From: Rhodobacter ferrooxidans
GTDB taxonomy: Bacteria > Pseudomonadota > Alphaproteobacteria > Rhodobacterales > Rhodobacteraceae
Assembly: GCF_000176015.1 (NCBI RefSeq)
Contig: NZ_ACYY01000006.1
Coordinates: forward strand, 62,001 to 126,000
Direction: 5' to 3'
DNA: 64,000 nt
The notes below the pieces were generated by a model. That model was not told where the DNA came from and did not search any database. It saw nothing but the letters and a program-made list of their open reading frames with translations. Below are positions 26,234-34,091 of the stretch, in pieces; within the stretch, counting starts at the first letter, position 1; each line of letters opens with the position of its first letter. Position numbers and translations under genes: made by a program.

Positions 26234-26737
26234 ATGGGTTTGGCAAAGGCGATCGGCCGGTTGGGCGGCACGCAGGATCGGTATCGCCCGCTGCGGCGGT
26301 TTGCGCTTTGGCTGGGGGCGATGCTTTGCGTCGTTGCGGTCACGGCCTGCACGCCGATCTACCGCAACCATGGCTATGTGCCCACCGATCTTGAACTGGA
26401 ACAGGTCAAGGTCGGCACCGATACCCGTGAAACCGTGGCGGCGGTGATCGGTCGGCCCTCGGCCGCCGGGCTGCTGAACGATCTGGGCTGGTATTATGTG
26501 CAAAGCCGCTGGAAATCCTACGGCCCGCGCCCGGCGGAAGAGGTGGAACGCCAGGTTGTCGCCATTACCTTCACCGAAGCCGGCGTGGTCGAGAACGTCG
26601 AGCGTTTCGGGCTGGAAAAAGGCCGTGTGGTGCCGCTGTCGCGGCGTGTCACCAAGACCGGCATCAAGGGCATCAGCCTGATCGAGCAATTGCTTGGCAG
26701 CCTTGGACGGGTGTCCCCCGGACAGTTCATCAAGTAA
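26234..26737 (+). CDS. bamE: outer membrane assembly lipoprotein BamE
   Basis: BamE is a lipoprotein of the BAM complex that inserts beta-barrel proteins. The signal helix ends in a lipobox VTAC with lipidated Cys39. The mature part has the SmpA/OmlA domain: YVPTDLELEQVKVGTDTRETVAAVIGRPS, then WYYVQSRWKSYG. Length is 167 residues. The start at ATG 26234 follows AAGGGGG; the frame extends much further upstream over yceD, which is not coding. It is divergent from yceD. Confidence 0.93.
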   Translation: MGLAKAIGRLGGTQDRYRPLRRFALWLGAMLCVVAVTACTPIYRNHGYVPTDLELEQVKVGTDTRETVAAVIGRPSAAGLLNDLGWYYVQSRWKSYGPRPAEEVERQVVAITFTEAGVVENVERFGLEKGRVVPLSRRVTKTGIKGISLIEQLLGSLGRVSPGQFIK

Positions 26738-26745
26738 CCGCGGCC

Positions 26746-27144
26746 TCAGTCGTCCCGCGCCTCGAAGCGCAGGGCGACACCGTTCATGCAGTAGCGCAGC
26801 CCGGTGGGGGCGGGGCCATCGGGGAACACATGCCCCAGATGCGCTTCGCAGCGGGCGCAATGCACCTCGGTGCGGCGCATGAACAGGCTGCGGTCTGCGG
26901 TCTCGCCCACGGATTCGGCGGTCAGCGGCGCGAAAAAGCTGGGCCAGCCGGTGCCGGAATTGAACTTGGTTTCCGCATCGAACAGCGGCGCGTCGCAGCA
27001 GATGCAGTGGAAAACCCCCGCCGCCTTGGGAAAATCGTCATGGCTGAAGGCGCGTTCGGTGCCATGCTTGCGGGTGACCTTGTAGGCCAGATCCGACAGG
27101 CTGGCGCGCCATTCGGCATCGGTCTTGCTGATCTTGTCGGTCAT
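26746..27144 (-). CDS. msrB: peptide-methionine (R)-S-oxide reductase MsrB
   Basis: MsrB repairs methionine-R-sulfoxide in proteins. The 132-residue enzyme has the zinc pairs Cys47/Cys50 and Cys96/Cys99 and the catalytic Cys119 in RYCMNGVALRF. The GTGWPSF and HCARCEAHLGHVF motifs are complete. A resolving Cys is not obvious. It converges with bamE, with 8 bases between their stops. Confidence 0.96.
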   Translation of the reverse strand: MTDKISKTDAEWRASLSDLAYKVTRKHGTERAFSHDDFPKAAGVFHCICCDAPLFDAETKFNSGTGWPSFFAPLTAESVGETADRSLFMRRTEVHCARCEAHLGHVFPDGPAPTGLRYCMNGVALRFEARDD

Positions 27145-27248
27145 GCGGTTCTCCCGTTTGGCTGCGCTGTTGTCGCGGCTTGCATCGCTGCAAGGCGCAG
27201 AGCATATCTAGGTCGCCCCGCCCGGTTCGCCAAGAAGCCCGCGGGTTC

Positions 27249-28016
27249 ATGGTCGGGAACCCATTGATGCAGCCCCTGCGCAAAGGCCGCTACACCGCCC
27301 GCGAGGCGAGCAGTGCCGCCGATCTGGCTGCGGCGCAGGAGTTGCGGCATCTGGCCTTCATCGCCGCCCGTGGATTGACCGCTACACATGGCCCCTCGGA
27401 TGCCGACGCGCTGGACGGGCGCTGCCGCCACATGCTGCTGGAGGAGGCCTCGGGCACGCTGGTCGGCTGTTTCCGGCTGCTGCCGCTGGAAAGCGGTGCC
27501 GGGATCGGTGGCAGTTATGCCGCGCAATTCTATGACCTTTCAGCGCTTGCCTGCTATCCCGACCCGATGCTGGAGGTCGGGCGGTTCTGCATCCATCCGC
27601 ATTGGCGCGACCCCGACATCCTGCGGCTGGCCTGGGCGGCGATGACGCAGATCGTCGATGCCCGCGGGGTGCAGATGCTGTTTGGCTGCTCGTCGTTCCA
27701 GGGCGCCAACCCCGCGCCGCATGTCGAGGCGTTCGCGCTGCTGCACCGACAACATCAGGCACCTGCACGCTGGCAGCCGGGCATCAAGGCAGCCCAGGTG
27801 CTGCGCTTTGCGGGGGGCCTGCCACAGGCGACCGACCCGCGCCGCGCCGCGCAAGGGATGCCACCCCTGCTGCGCAGCTATCTGGCGATGGGCGGCTGGG
27901 TGTCGGACCATGCGGTGATCGACCGCGACCTTGACACCATGCATGTCTTCACCGGGCTGGAGATTGCGGCGATCCCGCCCGCCCGCGCCCGTCTGCTGCG
28001 TGCGGTGGCGGGGTAG
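27249..28016 (+). CDS. GNAT-fold acyltransferase, OlsB-like
   Basis: The 255-residue protein resembles ornithine N-alpha-acyltransferase (OlsB), which takes a 3-hydroxyacyl chain from ACP to ornithine in ornithine lipid synthesis. Supporting segments are the N-terminal YTAREASSAADLAAAQELRHLAFI, a central SALACYPDPMLEVGRFCIHPHWRD and GCSSFQGANP. No olsA neighbour is present. The start could be ATG 27249 or ATG 27267; neither has a strong ribosome-binding site. A paired palindrome begins 2 bases after the stop. Other N-acyl amino acid synthases share this fold, so the substrate is uncertain. Confidence 0.75.
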   Translation: MVGNPLMQPLRKGRYTAREASSAADLAAAQELRHLAFIAARGLTATHGPSDADALDGRCRHMLLEEASGTLVGCFRLLPLESGAGIGGSYAAQFYDLSALACYPDPMLEVGRFCIHPHWRDPDILRLAWAAMTQIVDARGVQMLFGCSSFQGANPAPHVEAFALLHRQHQAPARWQPGIKAAQVLRFAGGLPQATDPRRAAQGMPPLLRSYLAMGGWVSDHAVIDRDLDTMHVFTGLEIAAIPPARARLLRAVAG

Positions 28017-28018
28017 CG

Positions 28019-28062
28019 CAAAAGTTTTCGAAAACTTTTGCAAAATCCTTCGAAGGATTTTG
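28019..28062. repeat. paired 22-bp palindromes, copy 3
   Basis: Abutting perfect palindromes at 28019-28040 (arm CAAAAGTT) and 28041-28062 (arm CAAAATCC). It is the same pair as copy 2 but in reverse order, which equals its inverted orientation, and lies 2 bases after the OlsB-like gene. Confidence 0.92.
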
Positions 28063-28124
28063 GCCCCGGCCCGGCCGCGGGCTTTGCCTTGACGCCGCCT
28101 GCCTGCCCGGATACCCCGCGTCGC

Positions 28125-29924
28125 ATGGCACGTATTCCGCTTTTGCAACTTTCCCGCATCTCGCTGACCTTCGGGGGCGAGCCGGTTTTCGACAATCTCG
28201 ATCTGGTGGTGCAACCGGGCGACCGGGTTGCGCTGGTCGGGCGCAACGGCTCGGGCAAATCAACGCTGATGAAGGTGATGGCCGGGCTGGTCGATGCCGA
28301 TCAGGGCGACCGCGTGGTGCCGCCGGGGGTGACGGTCGGCTACATGGAGCAAGACCCCGACCTGTCGGGCTGGGCCACCTTGGGCGACTATGCCGCGTCC
28401 AACCTGCCGGAAGGCGAGGAATACCGGGTGGCGATGGCCGCGGAAGGGCTTAAATTTCGCCCCGAAACGCCGGTGACCTCGGCCTCGGGCGGCGAGAAAC
28501 GCCGGGCGGCGCTGGCCAAGCTGATGGCCGAGGCGCCGGAACTTATGCTGCTGGACGAGCCGACCAACCATCTGGACATCCAGGCCATCGAATGGCTGGA
28601 GGCGGAATTGGCCAGCACCCGCACCGCCTTTGTGCTGATCAGCCACGACCGCGCCTTCCTGCGGGCGCTGACCCGGGCGACGCTGTGGATCGACCGCGGT
28701 CAGGTGCGCCGGCGCGAGTCGGGTTTTGACGGGTTCGAGGATTGGCGCGAAGCCACCTGGGCCGAGGAAGACGAGGCCCGCCACAAGCTCGATCGCAAGA
28801 TCAAGGCCGAGGCGCGTTGGGCGGTCGAGGGCATCTCGGCCCGGCGCAAGCGCAATCAGGGTCGGGTGCGGGCGCTGGCCGATCTGCGGGCCGAACGCGG
28901 CGCGCAAATCCGCCGTCAGGGCACCGCGGCGATGGAGCTGGAGGCCGGGCCGCAATCGGGCAAGCGGGTGATCGAGGCCAGGGGGCTGAAGAAAGCCTTC
29001 GGCGATCTGACCATCTGCCACGATTTCGACCTGCGGGTGCTGCGCGGCGACCGGGTGGCTTTCGTCGGCCCCAACGGTGTGGGAAAAACCACGCTTCTCA
29101 AGATGTTGACGGGCGAAGTTCAACCGGATGAAGGCACGGTGACGCTGGGGACGAACTTGGCTGTTGCGGTGTTCGACCAGACCCGCGCGCAACTCGATCC
29201 CGACGCCAGCCTGTGGGACAACCTGACCAACGACCCGTCGATGGCGGTCTCGGGCCAGTCGGATCAGGTGATGGTGCGGGGGGTGCCGCGGCATGTGGTG
29301 GGCTATCTGAAAGATTTCCTGTTCGACGAACGTCAGGTCCGCGCCCCGGTGCGGTCCCTGTCGGGGGGCGAGAAGGCGCGGTTGCTGCTGGCGCGGATCA
29401 TGGCGCGCGAGTCGAACTTGCTGATCCTCGACGAGCCGACCAACGATCTGGACGTGGAAACCCTGGACCTGTTGCAGGACATTCTGGGCGACTATGACGG
29501 CACGGTGCTGCTGGTCAGCCACGACCGCGATTTCATCGACCGGGTGGCCACCACCACAATTGCCTTGGAGGGCAACGGTCAGGCCATGGCCTATCCCGGC
29601 GGCTGGTCGGATTACCGTCGCCAGCGCGGTGAAGGGGCTGTGGAAACTCCGACTGTGAAAACAACAGCTTCGCAGCCGGTCTTGAAGCAATCGGTGAAAA
29701 AGCCGGTGGGCCTTACCTTCACCGAACGCAAGCGGCTGGACCTGCTGCCCGAGGTGATCGACAAGCTGGAAACCGAGATTGCCCGGGTGACCGAGCTGAT
29801 GTCGGGCGATCTGTTTGCCCGCGATCCGGTGAAGTTCGGCAAGGCCAGTCAGGCGTTGACCGAGTTGCAGGCCAAGCTGGCCGCCACCGAGGAAGAGTGG
29901 ATGTCGCTGGCCGAGCGCGACTAA
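28125..29924 (+). CDS. uup: ABC-F family ATPase, Uup-type
   Basis: A soluble 599-residue protein with two ABC domains and no membrane part, as in ABC-F proteins that act on ribosomes or DNA. Walker A motifs are GRNGSGKST (39-47) and GPNGVGKTT (about 315); signatures are ASGGEKRRA and LSGGEKARL; Walker B boxes are LLDEPTNHLD and ILDEPTNDLD. The C-terminal helix pair (RKRLDLLPEVIDKLETEIARVTEL) is the coiled coil of Uup. Start at ATG 28125; upstream in-frame codons run into the palindromes. Confidence 0.92.
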   Translation: MARIPLLQLSRISLTFGGEPVFDNLDLVVQPGDRVALVGRNGSGKSTLMKVMAGLVDADQGDRVVPPGVTVGYMEQDPDLSGWATLGDYAASNLPEGEEYRVAMAAEGLKFRPETPVTSASGGEKRRAALAKLMAEAPELMLLDEPTNHLDIQAIEWLEAELASTRTAFVLISHDRAFLRALTRATLWIDRGQVRRRESGFDGFEDWREATWAEEDEARHKLDRKIKAEARWAVEGISARRKRNQGRVRALADLRAERGAQIRRQGTAAMELEAGPQSGKRVIEARGLKKAFGDLTICHDFDLRVLRGDRVAFVGPNGVGKTTLLKMLTGEVQPDEGTVTLGTNLAVAVFDQTRAQLDPDASLWDNLTNDPSMAVSGQSDQVMVRGVPRHVVGYLKDFLFDERQVRAPVRSLSGGEKARLLLARIMARESNLLILDEPTNDLDVETLDLLQDILGDYDGTVLLVSHDRDFIDRVATTTIALEGNGQAMAYPGGWSDYRRQRGEGAVETPTVKTTASQPVLKQSVKKPVGLTFTERKRLDLLPEVIDKLETEIARVTELMSGDLFARDPVKFGKASQALTELQAKLAATEEEWMSLAERD

Positions 29925-30419
29925 CTATGGGCAGGCGCTGGCGCGGGCAGGCGGCAGCAGAAACTCGCGGTCGTCACCGCGGCTGCCCTCCAGCGTCACG
30001 AAATCGCGCGCGCCTTCAAAGCTGATGCCGTAACGACCCACCGACAGCAGCAGCGCGCCGTCCTTGGCGGCTGTCAGCGTGAAACTGCCGGCGTCGCCCT
30101 CCATGCCGCAATCGAGCCGCGCGCCCTTGCCCTCGCAATAGCCGCTGCCGATGAACACCTCGCCGGAACCGCGCAGGGTGACGGCGATGTTGACGATCAG
30201 CAGGTCATCGGCGGGCGGGTCCTGCATCCGGCCCACGGCGATGCTGGTCACCCGTTGCTGCGGGTGGCTGGCAAGATGGGCATTGCTATAATCGCGGCGA
30301 AAACAGCCGGACCCAAAAGCGGTCTGCGGGTCGAAATGGCTGGCGCGCAGGCTTTCGGCACTTGCTGCCGTGGCGAGGGCCAGCAGCGGCAGGGCCAGAA
30401 GCATGGTTGAAGTTCGCAT
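29925..30419 (-). CDS. exported protein of unknown function
   Basis: The 164-residue product has a clear signal peptide (MRTSTMLLALPLLALATAASA) and a mature part of about 143 residues with four Cys, which could form disulfides (GSGCFRRDY, SGYCEGKG, LDCGMEG, and the C-terminal ASACP). The start ATG at 30419 follows GGAGG. It converges with the ABC-F gene and their stop codons touch. I recognise no family. Confidence 0.75.
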   Translation of the reverse strand: MRTSTMLLALPLLALATAASAESLRASHFDPQTAFGSGCFRRDYSNAHLASHPQQRVTSIAVGRMQDPPADDLLIVNIAVTLRGSGEVFIGSGYCEGKGARLDCGMEGDAGSFTLTAAKDGALLLSVGRYGISFEGARDFVTLEGSRGDDREFLLPPARASACP

Positions 30420-30510
30420 CGTAACCTCCGGAAATTGAATGTTAAAAACCAAAGTCAGGAAACGGGTTGCGGCGCAATTCTGCCACGGCCCCCCGATTGC
30501 CGCAAGTGGC

Positions 30511-31347
30511 CTACCAGCGCCCCGACGCGCCACCGCCCGAGGATGAGCCGCCGCCGAAACTGCCGCCACCACCTGAGGAACTCAGCGACGGAATCGTGCG
30601 CTCGACATCGCGGTGATAGTCGCAGGAGTTGCAGGCGGTGCGGATGCGCTGGACGCCCGAGGCCAGTTTGGTCGGCTCGGTCAGGGTCGTATGGTCGCGG
30701 TGCAACCCGCGTTTGCCGCAGGCAGGACAGGTGCGAAACCGCAGCGCCAGATTGGCCAGCCCGCCGCGCGCCGCCACCAGGATCGACAGCAGAACCGCGC
30801 CGCCGAACATCCAGGGCGTCGGGTCGAACGGCGTGGTCGGGGCTTCGGGGGCGGGTTGGCCTGCGGTGAAGGGCCGGGCGATGCGGTCGATGGTGGCCAA
30901 GGTGCCTGCCTCGATGCCCGCCGCCATATTGCCGTCGCGGAAGGCGGGCAGCATCTGGGTGTCGATGATCCGCAGCGCCACGCCGTCCCAGACCGGCGGA
31001 TAGGCCGAGCCGAGGGCGATGCGCATTTCGCGGTCTTCGGACGCCACCAGAATCAGGATGCCGTCATTGCGCGCGGCATTGCCGATGCCCCAATGGTTGA
31101 ACAGATCCTTGGCAAAAGCCTCGATCGAGGCGCTGTCGCCATAGTCGGCGCGGCGGCTGATTGTGACCACGTTGGCCTGAACGCCGGTGTCGTCACGCAC
31201 CGCCTCCAACGCTTGGGCGATCCGGGTTTCGGATGCATCATCAAGGATTTGCGCGAAGTCGTTCACGTAAACCGAGGTATGCTCGGGGAAGCTTTGGGCC
31301 AGAACGGCGCAGGGCAGAAACAGCAGAACGGCCAGCAGGCGGATCAT
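30511..31347 (-). CDS. TPM-domain membrane protein
   Basis: The 278-residue protein has a signal peptide (1-18), then a TPM domain (about 25-150; VYVNDFAQILDDASETRIAQAL, GIGNAARNDGILILVASEDREMRI). A membrane helix lies near 180-198 (FGGAVLLSILVAARGG), followed by a zinc-ribbon-like part (CPACGKRG and CNSCDYH) and a Gly/Ser-rich tail. The TPM fold occurs in proteins implicated in photosystem II repair and membrane quality control; its role in proteobacteria is unclear. AAAGGAG precedes the ATG at 31347. It overlaps the upstream decarboxylase gene as ATGA. Confidence 0.85.
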   Translation of the reverse strand: MIRLLAVLLFLPCAVLAQSFPEHTSVYVNDFAQILDDASETRIAQALEAVRDDTGVQANVVTISRRADYGDSASIEAFAKDLFNHWGIGNAARNDGILILVASEDREMRIALGSAYPPVWDGVALRIIDTQMLPAFRDGNMAAGIEAGTLATIDRIARPFTAGQPAPEAPTTPFDPTPWMFGGAVLLSILVAARGGLANLALRFRTCPACGKRGLHRDHTTLTEPTKLASGVQRIRTACNSCDYHRDVERTIPSLSSSGGGGSFGGGSSSGGGASGRW

Positions 31348-32723
31348 GTCATCTCCTTTACCACTTGGGCCACCATCATCACGTCGTCGCGGGTGCAGTC
31401 GAACTGCCCGACCTGCACCCGGATCACCAGCCGCCCCTGATGCCGGGTTTGCGTCAGGTAAACCCGGCCATCGTCGTTGACGCGGGTCAGCAGCGCCTCG
31501 GTTTCGGCATCCGAGCCAAGGGCAAAGCTGAACAGCGACAGCGACGGCTGGGTGGTGATCTGGACGCCGGGCAGGGTTGCCAGCACCTGCGCCAGTTCCC
31601 GCGCCCAGGCCACATGGTTGCGGATGCGGGCGCGCAGGCCGTTCAGCCCATAGGCGCGCATCAGGAACCACAGCTTCAGCGCCCGGAAGCGGCGACCCAA
31701 GGGCACCGTCCATTCGTTGAAGTTGGTGATTTCCTCGTGGCCGGTGGTTTCCAGATAGGTCGGGCGCAGGCCGAGGGTGCGGATCTGCTGCCCCGGATCG
31801 CGCAGGAACTGCACCGCGCAATCGAACTGCGCCCCCAGCCATTTGTGCGGGTTGAAGACGATGCTGTCGGCATTTTCCACGCCCGCCCAAAGGGGGCGAA
31901 ACTCGGGGCAGATCATGGCACTTCCGGCCCAGGCGGCATCGACATGCAACGGCAGACCCGCCGAATGGGCCACCGCGATGCAGTCGGCAATCCGGTCGAA
32001 GGCGCCGATCGAGGTGCCGCCGGCGCAAAGCACCACGCCCACGGGCAGAAATCCGGCGTCACAATCTGCTTGAATTGCGCCCGCCAAGGCCCCGGGTTTC
32101 ATGGCAAAATCGGTGCCGGTGGGGATCTTCACCAGATTGTCCTGGCCGATGCCGGACAGCCTCGCGGCCTTGTCCACCGAGGAATGGGTTTCCGCCGAAG
32201 CATAAAGCCGCAACCGCGGCAGGCCGGAAAGCCCCTGCTGCAGGCCCGCCCAACCCAGCGCCTTTTCCCGCATCGTCAGCACCGCCGACAGCGTGGCAGT
32301 GGTGGCAGAATCGTGGATGGTGCCGGAAAACCCTTCGGGCAGGCCGAGGGCGGCGCGCAGCCATTGCACCATCACCTGCTCGATCTCGGTGGCGGCGGGC
32401 GAGGTTTGCCACAGCATGCCCTGGGCGGCGATGGCGTTGACCAGTTGTTCGGCCAGCATCGAGGCCGGGGCGGCATTGGCCGGGAAATAGGCAAAGAACC
32501 GCGGGTGCTGCCAATGGGTCATGCCGGGCGGCACGATGCGTTCGAAATCGGCAAAGATCGTGTCCATCGGTTCCGCGGCCTCGGGGGCGGCGGCGGCAAG
32601 CTGGGCCGCAATCGCGCCGGGGGTCAGGGCGGCGCGCACCGGGCGATCCCGCAGGCCGGCGTGATAGTCATGGGCCCAGTCGGCGGCGCGTTTGGACCAG
32701 TGGCGCAGGTCGTCGTGGTTCAT
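31344..32723 (-). CDS. group II PLP-dependent amino acid decarboxylase
   Basis: The 459-residue enzyme belongs to the aromatic-L-amino-acid/glutamate decarboxylase family. It has HPRFFAYFPANA near the N-terminus, DSATTATLSAVLTMRE for cofactor contacts, VDAAWAGSAM and the PLP lysine Lys294 in NPHKWLGAQ. Typical substrates are tryptophan, tyrosine, phenylalanine or DOPA; the choice is not readable. AAAGGAAG precedes the ATG at 32723. It is divergent from an Lrp-type regulator and a LysE-type exporter, suggesting amino-acid-responsive control. Confidence 0.88.
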   Translation of the reverse strand: MNHDDLRHWSKRAADWAHDYHAGLRDRPVRAALTPGAIAAQLAAAAPEAAEPMDTIFADFERIVPPGMTHWQHPRFFAYFPANAAPASMLAEQLVNAIAAQGMLWQTSPAATEIEQVMVQWLRAALGLPEGFSGTIHDSATTATLSAVLTMREKALGWAGLQQGLSGLPRLRLYASAETHSSVDKAARLSGIGQDNLVKIPTGTDFAMKPGALAGAIQADCDAGFLPVGVVLCAGGTSIGAFDRIADCIAVAHSAGLPLHVDAAWAGSAMICPEFRPLWAGVENADSIVFNPHKWLGAQFDCAVQFLRDPGQQIRTLGLRPTYLETTGHEEITNFNEWTVPLGRRFRALKLWFLMRAYGLNGLRARIRNHVAWARELAQVLATLPGVQITTQPSLSLFSFALGSDAETEALLTRVNDDGRVYLTQTRHQGRLVIRVQVGQFDCTRDDVMMVAQVVKEMT

Positions 32724-32819
32724 GCTGGCTTCCTTTTGCGGCATCTGGCCATGGCAGGCGCGCAAGATCAAGGGGGGCTTGTGACGCGGGGTGGTTTGGC
32801 GGTAGTGTGAAAATGCCGG

Positions 32820-33302
32820 ATGGAATCGGCATATACAGGTAAAAACGTGGATATAGACGATACAGACAGGGAAATTATCGGTCTTCTGGCGCAGAACGCC
32901 CGGCAGGCGCTGGCGGATGTGGCGCTGCGGGTCGGGCTTTCCACCTCGGCGGTGAACGACCGGGTGCGGCGGCTGGTGGCGCAGGGGGCCATTCGCCGCT
33001 TCACGCTGGATGCCGATGCGGATGCGCTGGGGCTGCCGGTGCTGGCCATCGTCTGGGTGGCGTTGCGGCAGGACGGCGAGGCGGCCTTTACCGAATTTGC
33101 CACGGCGCATCCCGGCATCACCGAATGTCACCACGTCACCGGGCCGTGGTCCTATCTGATCCACCTGCGCTGCGGCGCGCTGGCGGGGGTCGAGGCGTTT
33201 CTGGCCGAGATGAAGGCTGCGGGGTTTCTGGAGCGGTCCGAGACCATGCTGGCCCTTTCCACCCTGCGCCGCGCCCCGCTGGTGCCGGGGGGGGCACCAT
33301 GA
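32820..33302 (+). CDS. Lrp/AsnC-family transcriptional regulator
   Basis: The N-terminal winged helix (DIDDTDREIIGLLAQNARQ, ADVALRVGLSTSAVNDRVRRL) and the C-terminal RAM effector domain (LPVLAIVWVALRQDGEAAF to about residue 150) are both present. Start alternatives are ATG 32820 and GTG 32847; the latter begins at DIDDTDREI, where most Lrp proteins begin, and has AGGT upstream. It lies between the divergent decarboxylase and the LysE-type gene, its likely targets. Confidence 0.9.
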   Translation: MESAYTGKNVDIDDTDREIIGLLAQNARQALADVALRVGLSTSAVNDRVRRLVAQGAIRRFTLDADADALGLPVLAIVWVALRQDGEAAFTEFATAHPGITECHHVTGPWSYLIHLRCGALAGVEAFLAEMKAAGFLERSETMLALSTLRRAPLVPGGAP

Positions 33303-33911
33303 TGCTGTTTGCCAAAGCCGCGCTGATGGGGCTGGCGATTGCAGCACCTCTGGGGCCGATCGGCGCGCTGTGCATCCAGCGCACCTTGGCGCAGGGGTTT
33401 CTGGCCGGGTTGGCCGGGGGGGCTTGGCACGGCGCTGGCCGATGCCGTCTATGCCGCCGCCGCGGCCTTCGGTTTTGCCGCCTTCAAGGGCGTGCTGGAG
33501 GTGATCGACCGGCCTTTGGGGCTGCTGGGCGGGGCGTTCCTGTTGTGGCTGGGGCTGCGGGGCCTGCGGGCCGGGGCCGCACCCAAAGCGGCGGGGCTGG
33601 CGGCGACCGGGGTCTGGCCGACGCTGGCCGCGACCTTTCTTCTGACGCTGGCCAACCCGGTCACCATCCTGTCCTTCGCCGCGATCTTCGCCGGGCTGGG
33701 GCTGGCCCGTGATGCCGGAGTGTCCGAGGCCTTGCAGTTGGTTTCCGGCGTGTTTGCCGGATCGTTACTTTGGTGGGCGCTGCTGTCGGGCGGGGTGGCC
33801 GCCGCGCACCGGCAGTTGCCCGCGGCTTTCAGCCTGTGGGTGGCGCGCGGCTCGGGCGCGGTGATGATCGGCTTTGGCCTTTGGGCGCTGGCCTTGGGTC
33901 TTGCCGGATAA
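33299..33911 (+). pseudogene. LysE/RhtB-type amino acid exporter, frameshifted
   Basis: The N-terminal part (MMLFAKAALMGLAIAAPLGPIGALCIQRTLAQG, broken across motifs) is the LysE family start. It reads in frame only to a run of seven G at 33416-33422. The remaining ~160 residues with five hydrophobic helices (LADAVYAAAAAFGFAAF to WALALGLAG) continue in the +1 frame to the stop at 33911. Removing one G would restore an unbroken ~203-residue exporter, the family's usual length. The overlap with the Lrp stop is kept. It is either a real homopolymer frameshift, a phase-variable tract or a sequencing error. Confidence 0.85.
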
Positions 33912-33914
33912 GGC

Positions 33915-33943
33915 TTGGCGGCGCGCGGCGGATGCGCTAGAAC
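33915..33943 (+). promoter_or_regulatory. candidate sigma-70 promoter of the cysS leader
   Basis: TTGGCG at 33915-33920 and TAGAAC at 33938-33943 are separated by 17 bases. The predicted start of transcription falls at about 33950-33951, on or next to the ATG of the leader ORF, so the leader would be translated from a leaderless end. This is a consensus match only. Confidence 0.5.
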
Positions 33944-33950
33944 CCTCGCC

Positions 33951-33995
33951 ATGAACGAAAGCACAATCATCTGCATTTGCTGCATTACCTGCTGA
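33951..33995 (+). CDS. 14-aa cysteine-rich leader peptide upstream of cysS
   Basis: The ORF reads MNESTIICICCITC and stops with TGA at 33993-33995. Four of its last seven codons are Cys (TGC), which is rare for a random short ORF, and it lies 96 bases upstream of cysteinyl-tRNA synthetase. The likely role is a cysteine sensor: when charged tRNA-Cys is scarce, ribosomes stall and the downstream RNA refolds. It has no Shine-Dalgarno sequence but a promoter suggests leaderless translation, like trpL peptides in some alphaproteobacteria. Confidence 0.6.
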   Translation: MNESTIICICCITC

Positions 33996-34004
33996 CATCA
34001 GTCC

Positions 34005-34054
34005 GGCGGGCGTTCTTTTCGTTTCCAACAAAAGACGAACAGGCTATGCCCGCC
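34005..34054 (+). promoter_or_regulatory. hairpin between leader peptide and cysS, possible attenuator
   Basis: GGCGGGC (34005-34011) pairs with GCCCGCC (34048-34054). Inside, GTTC and TTTT pair imperfectly with GAAC and AAAA. No U-tract follows, so if it regulates cysS it may act on translation or with a factor rather than as a simple terminator. Confidence 0.4.
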
Positions 34055-34091
34055 ACGGGAACGCTGCTTTGCGCTGCGCGAGAGGGAAGGC

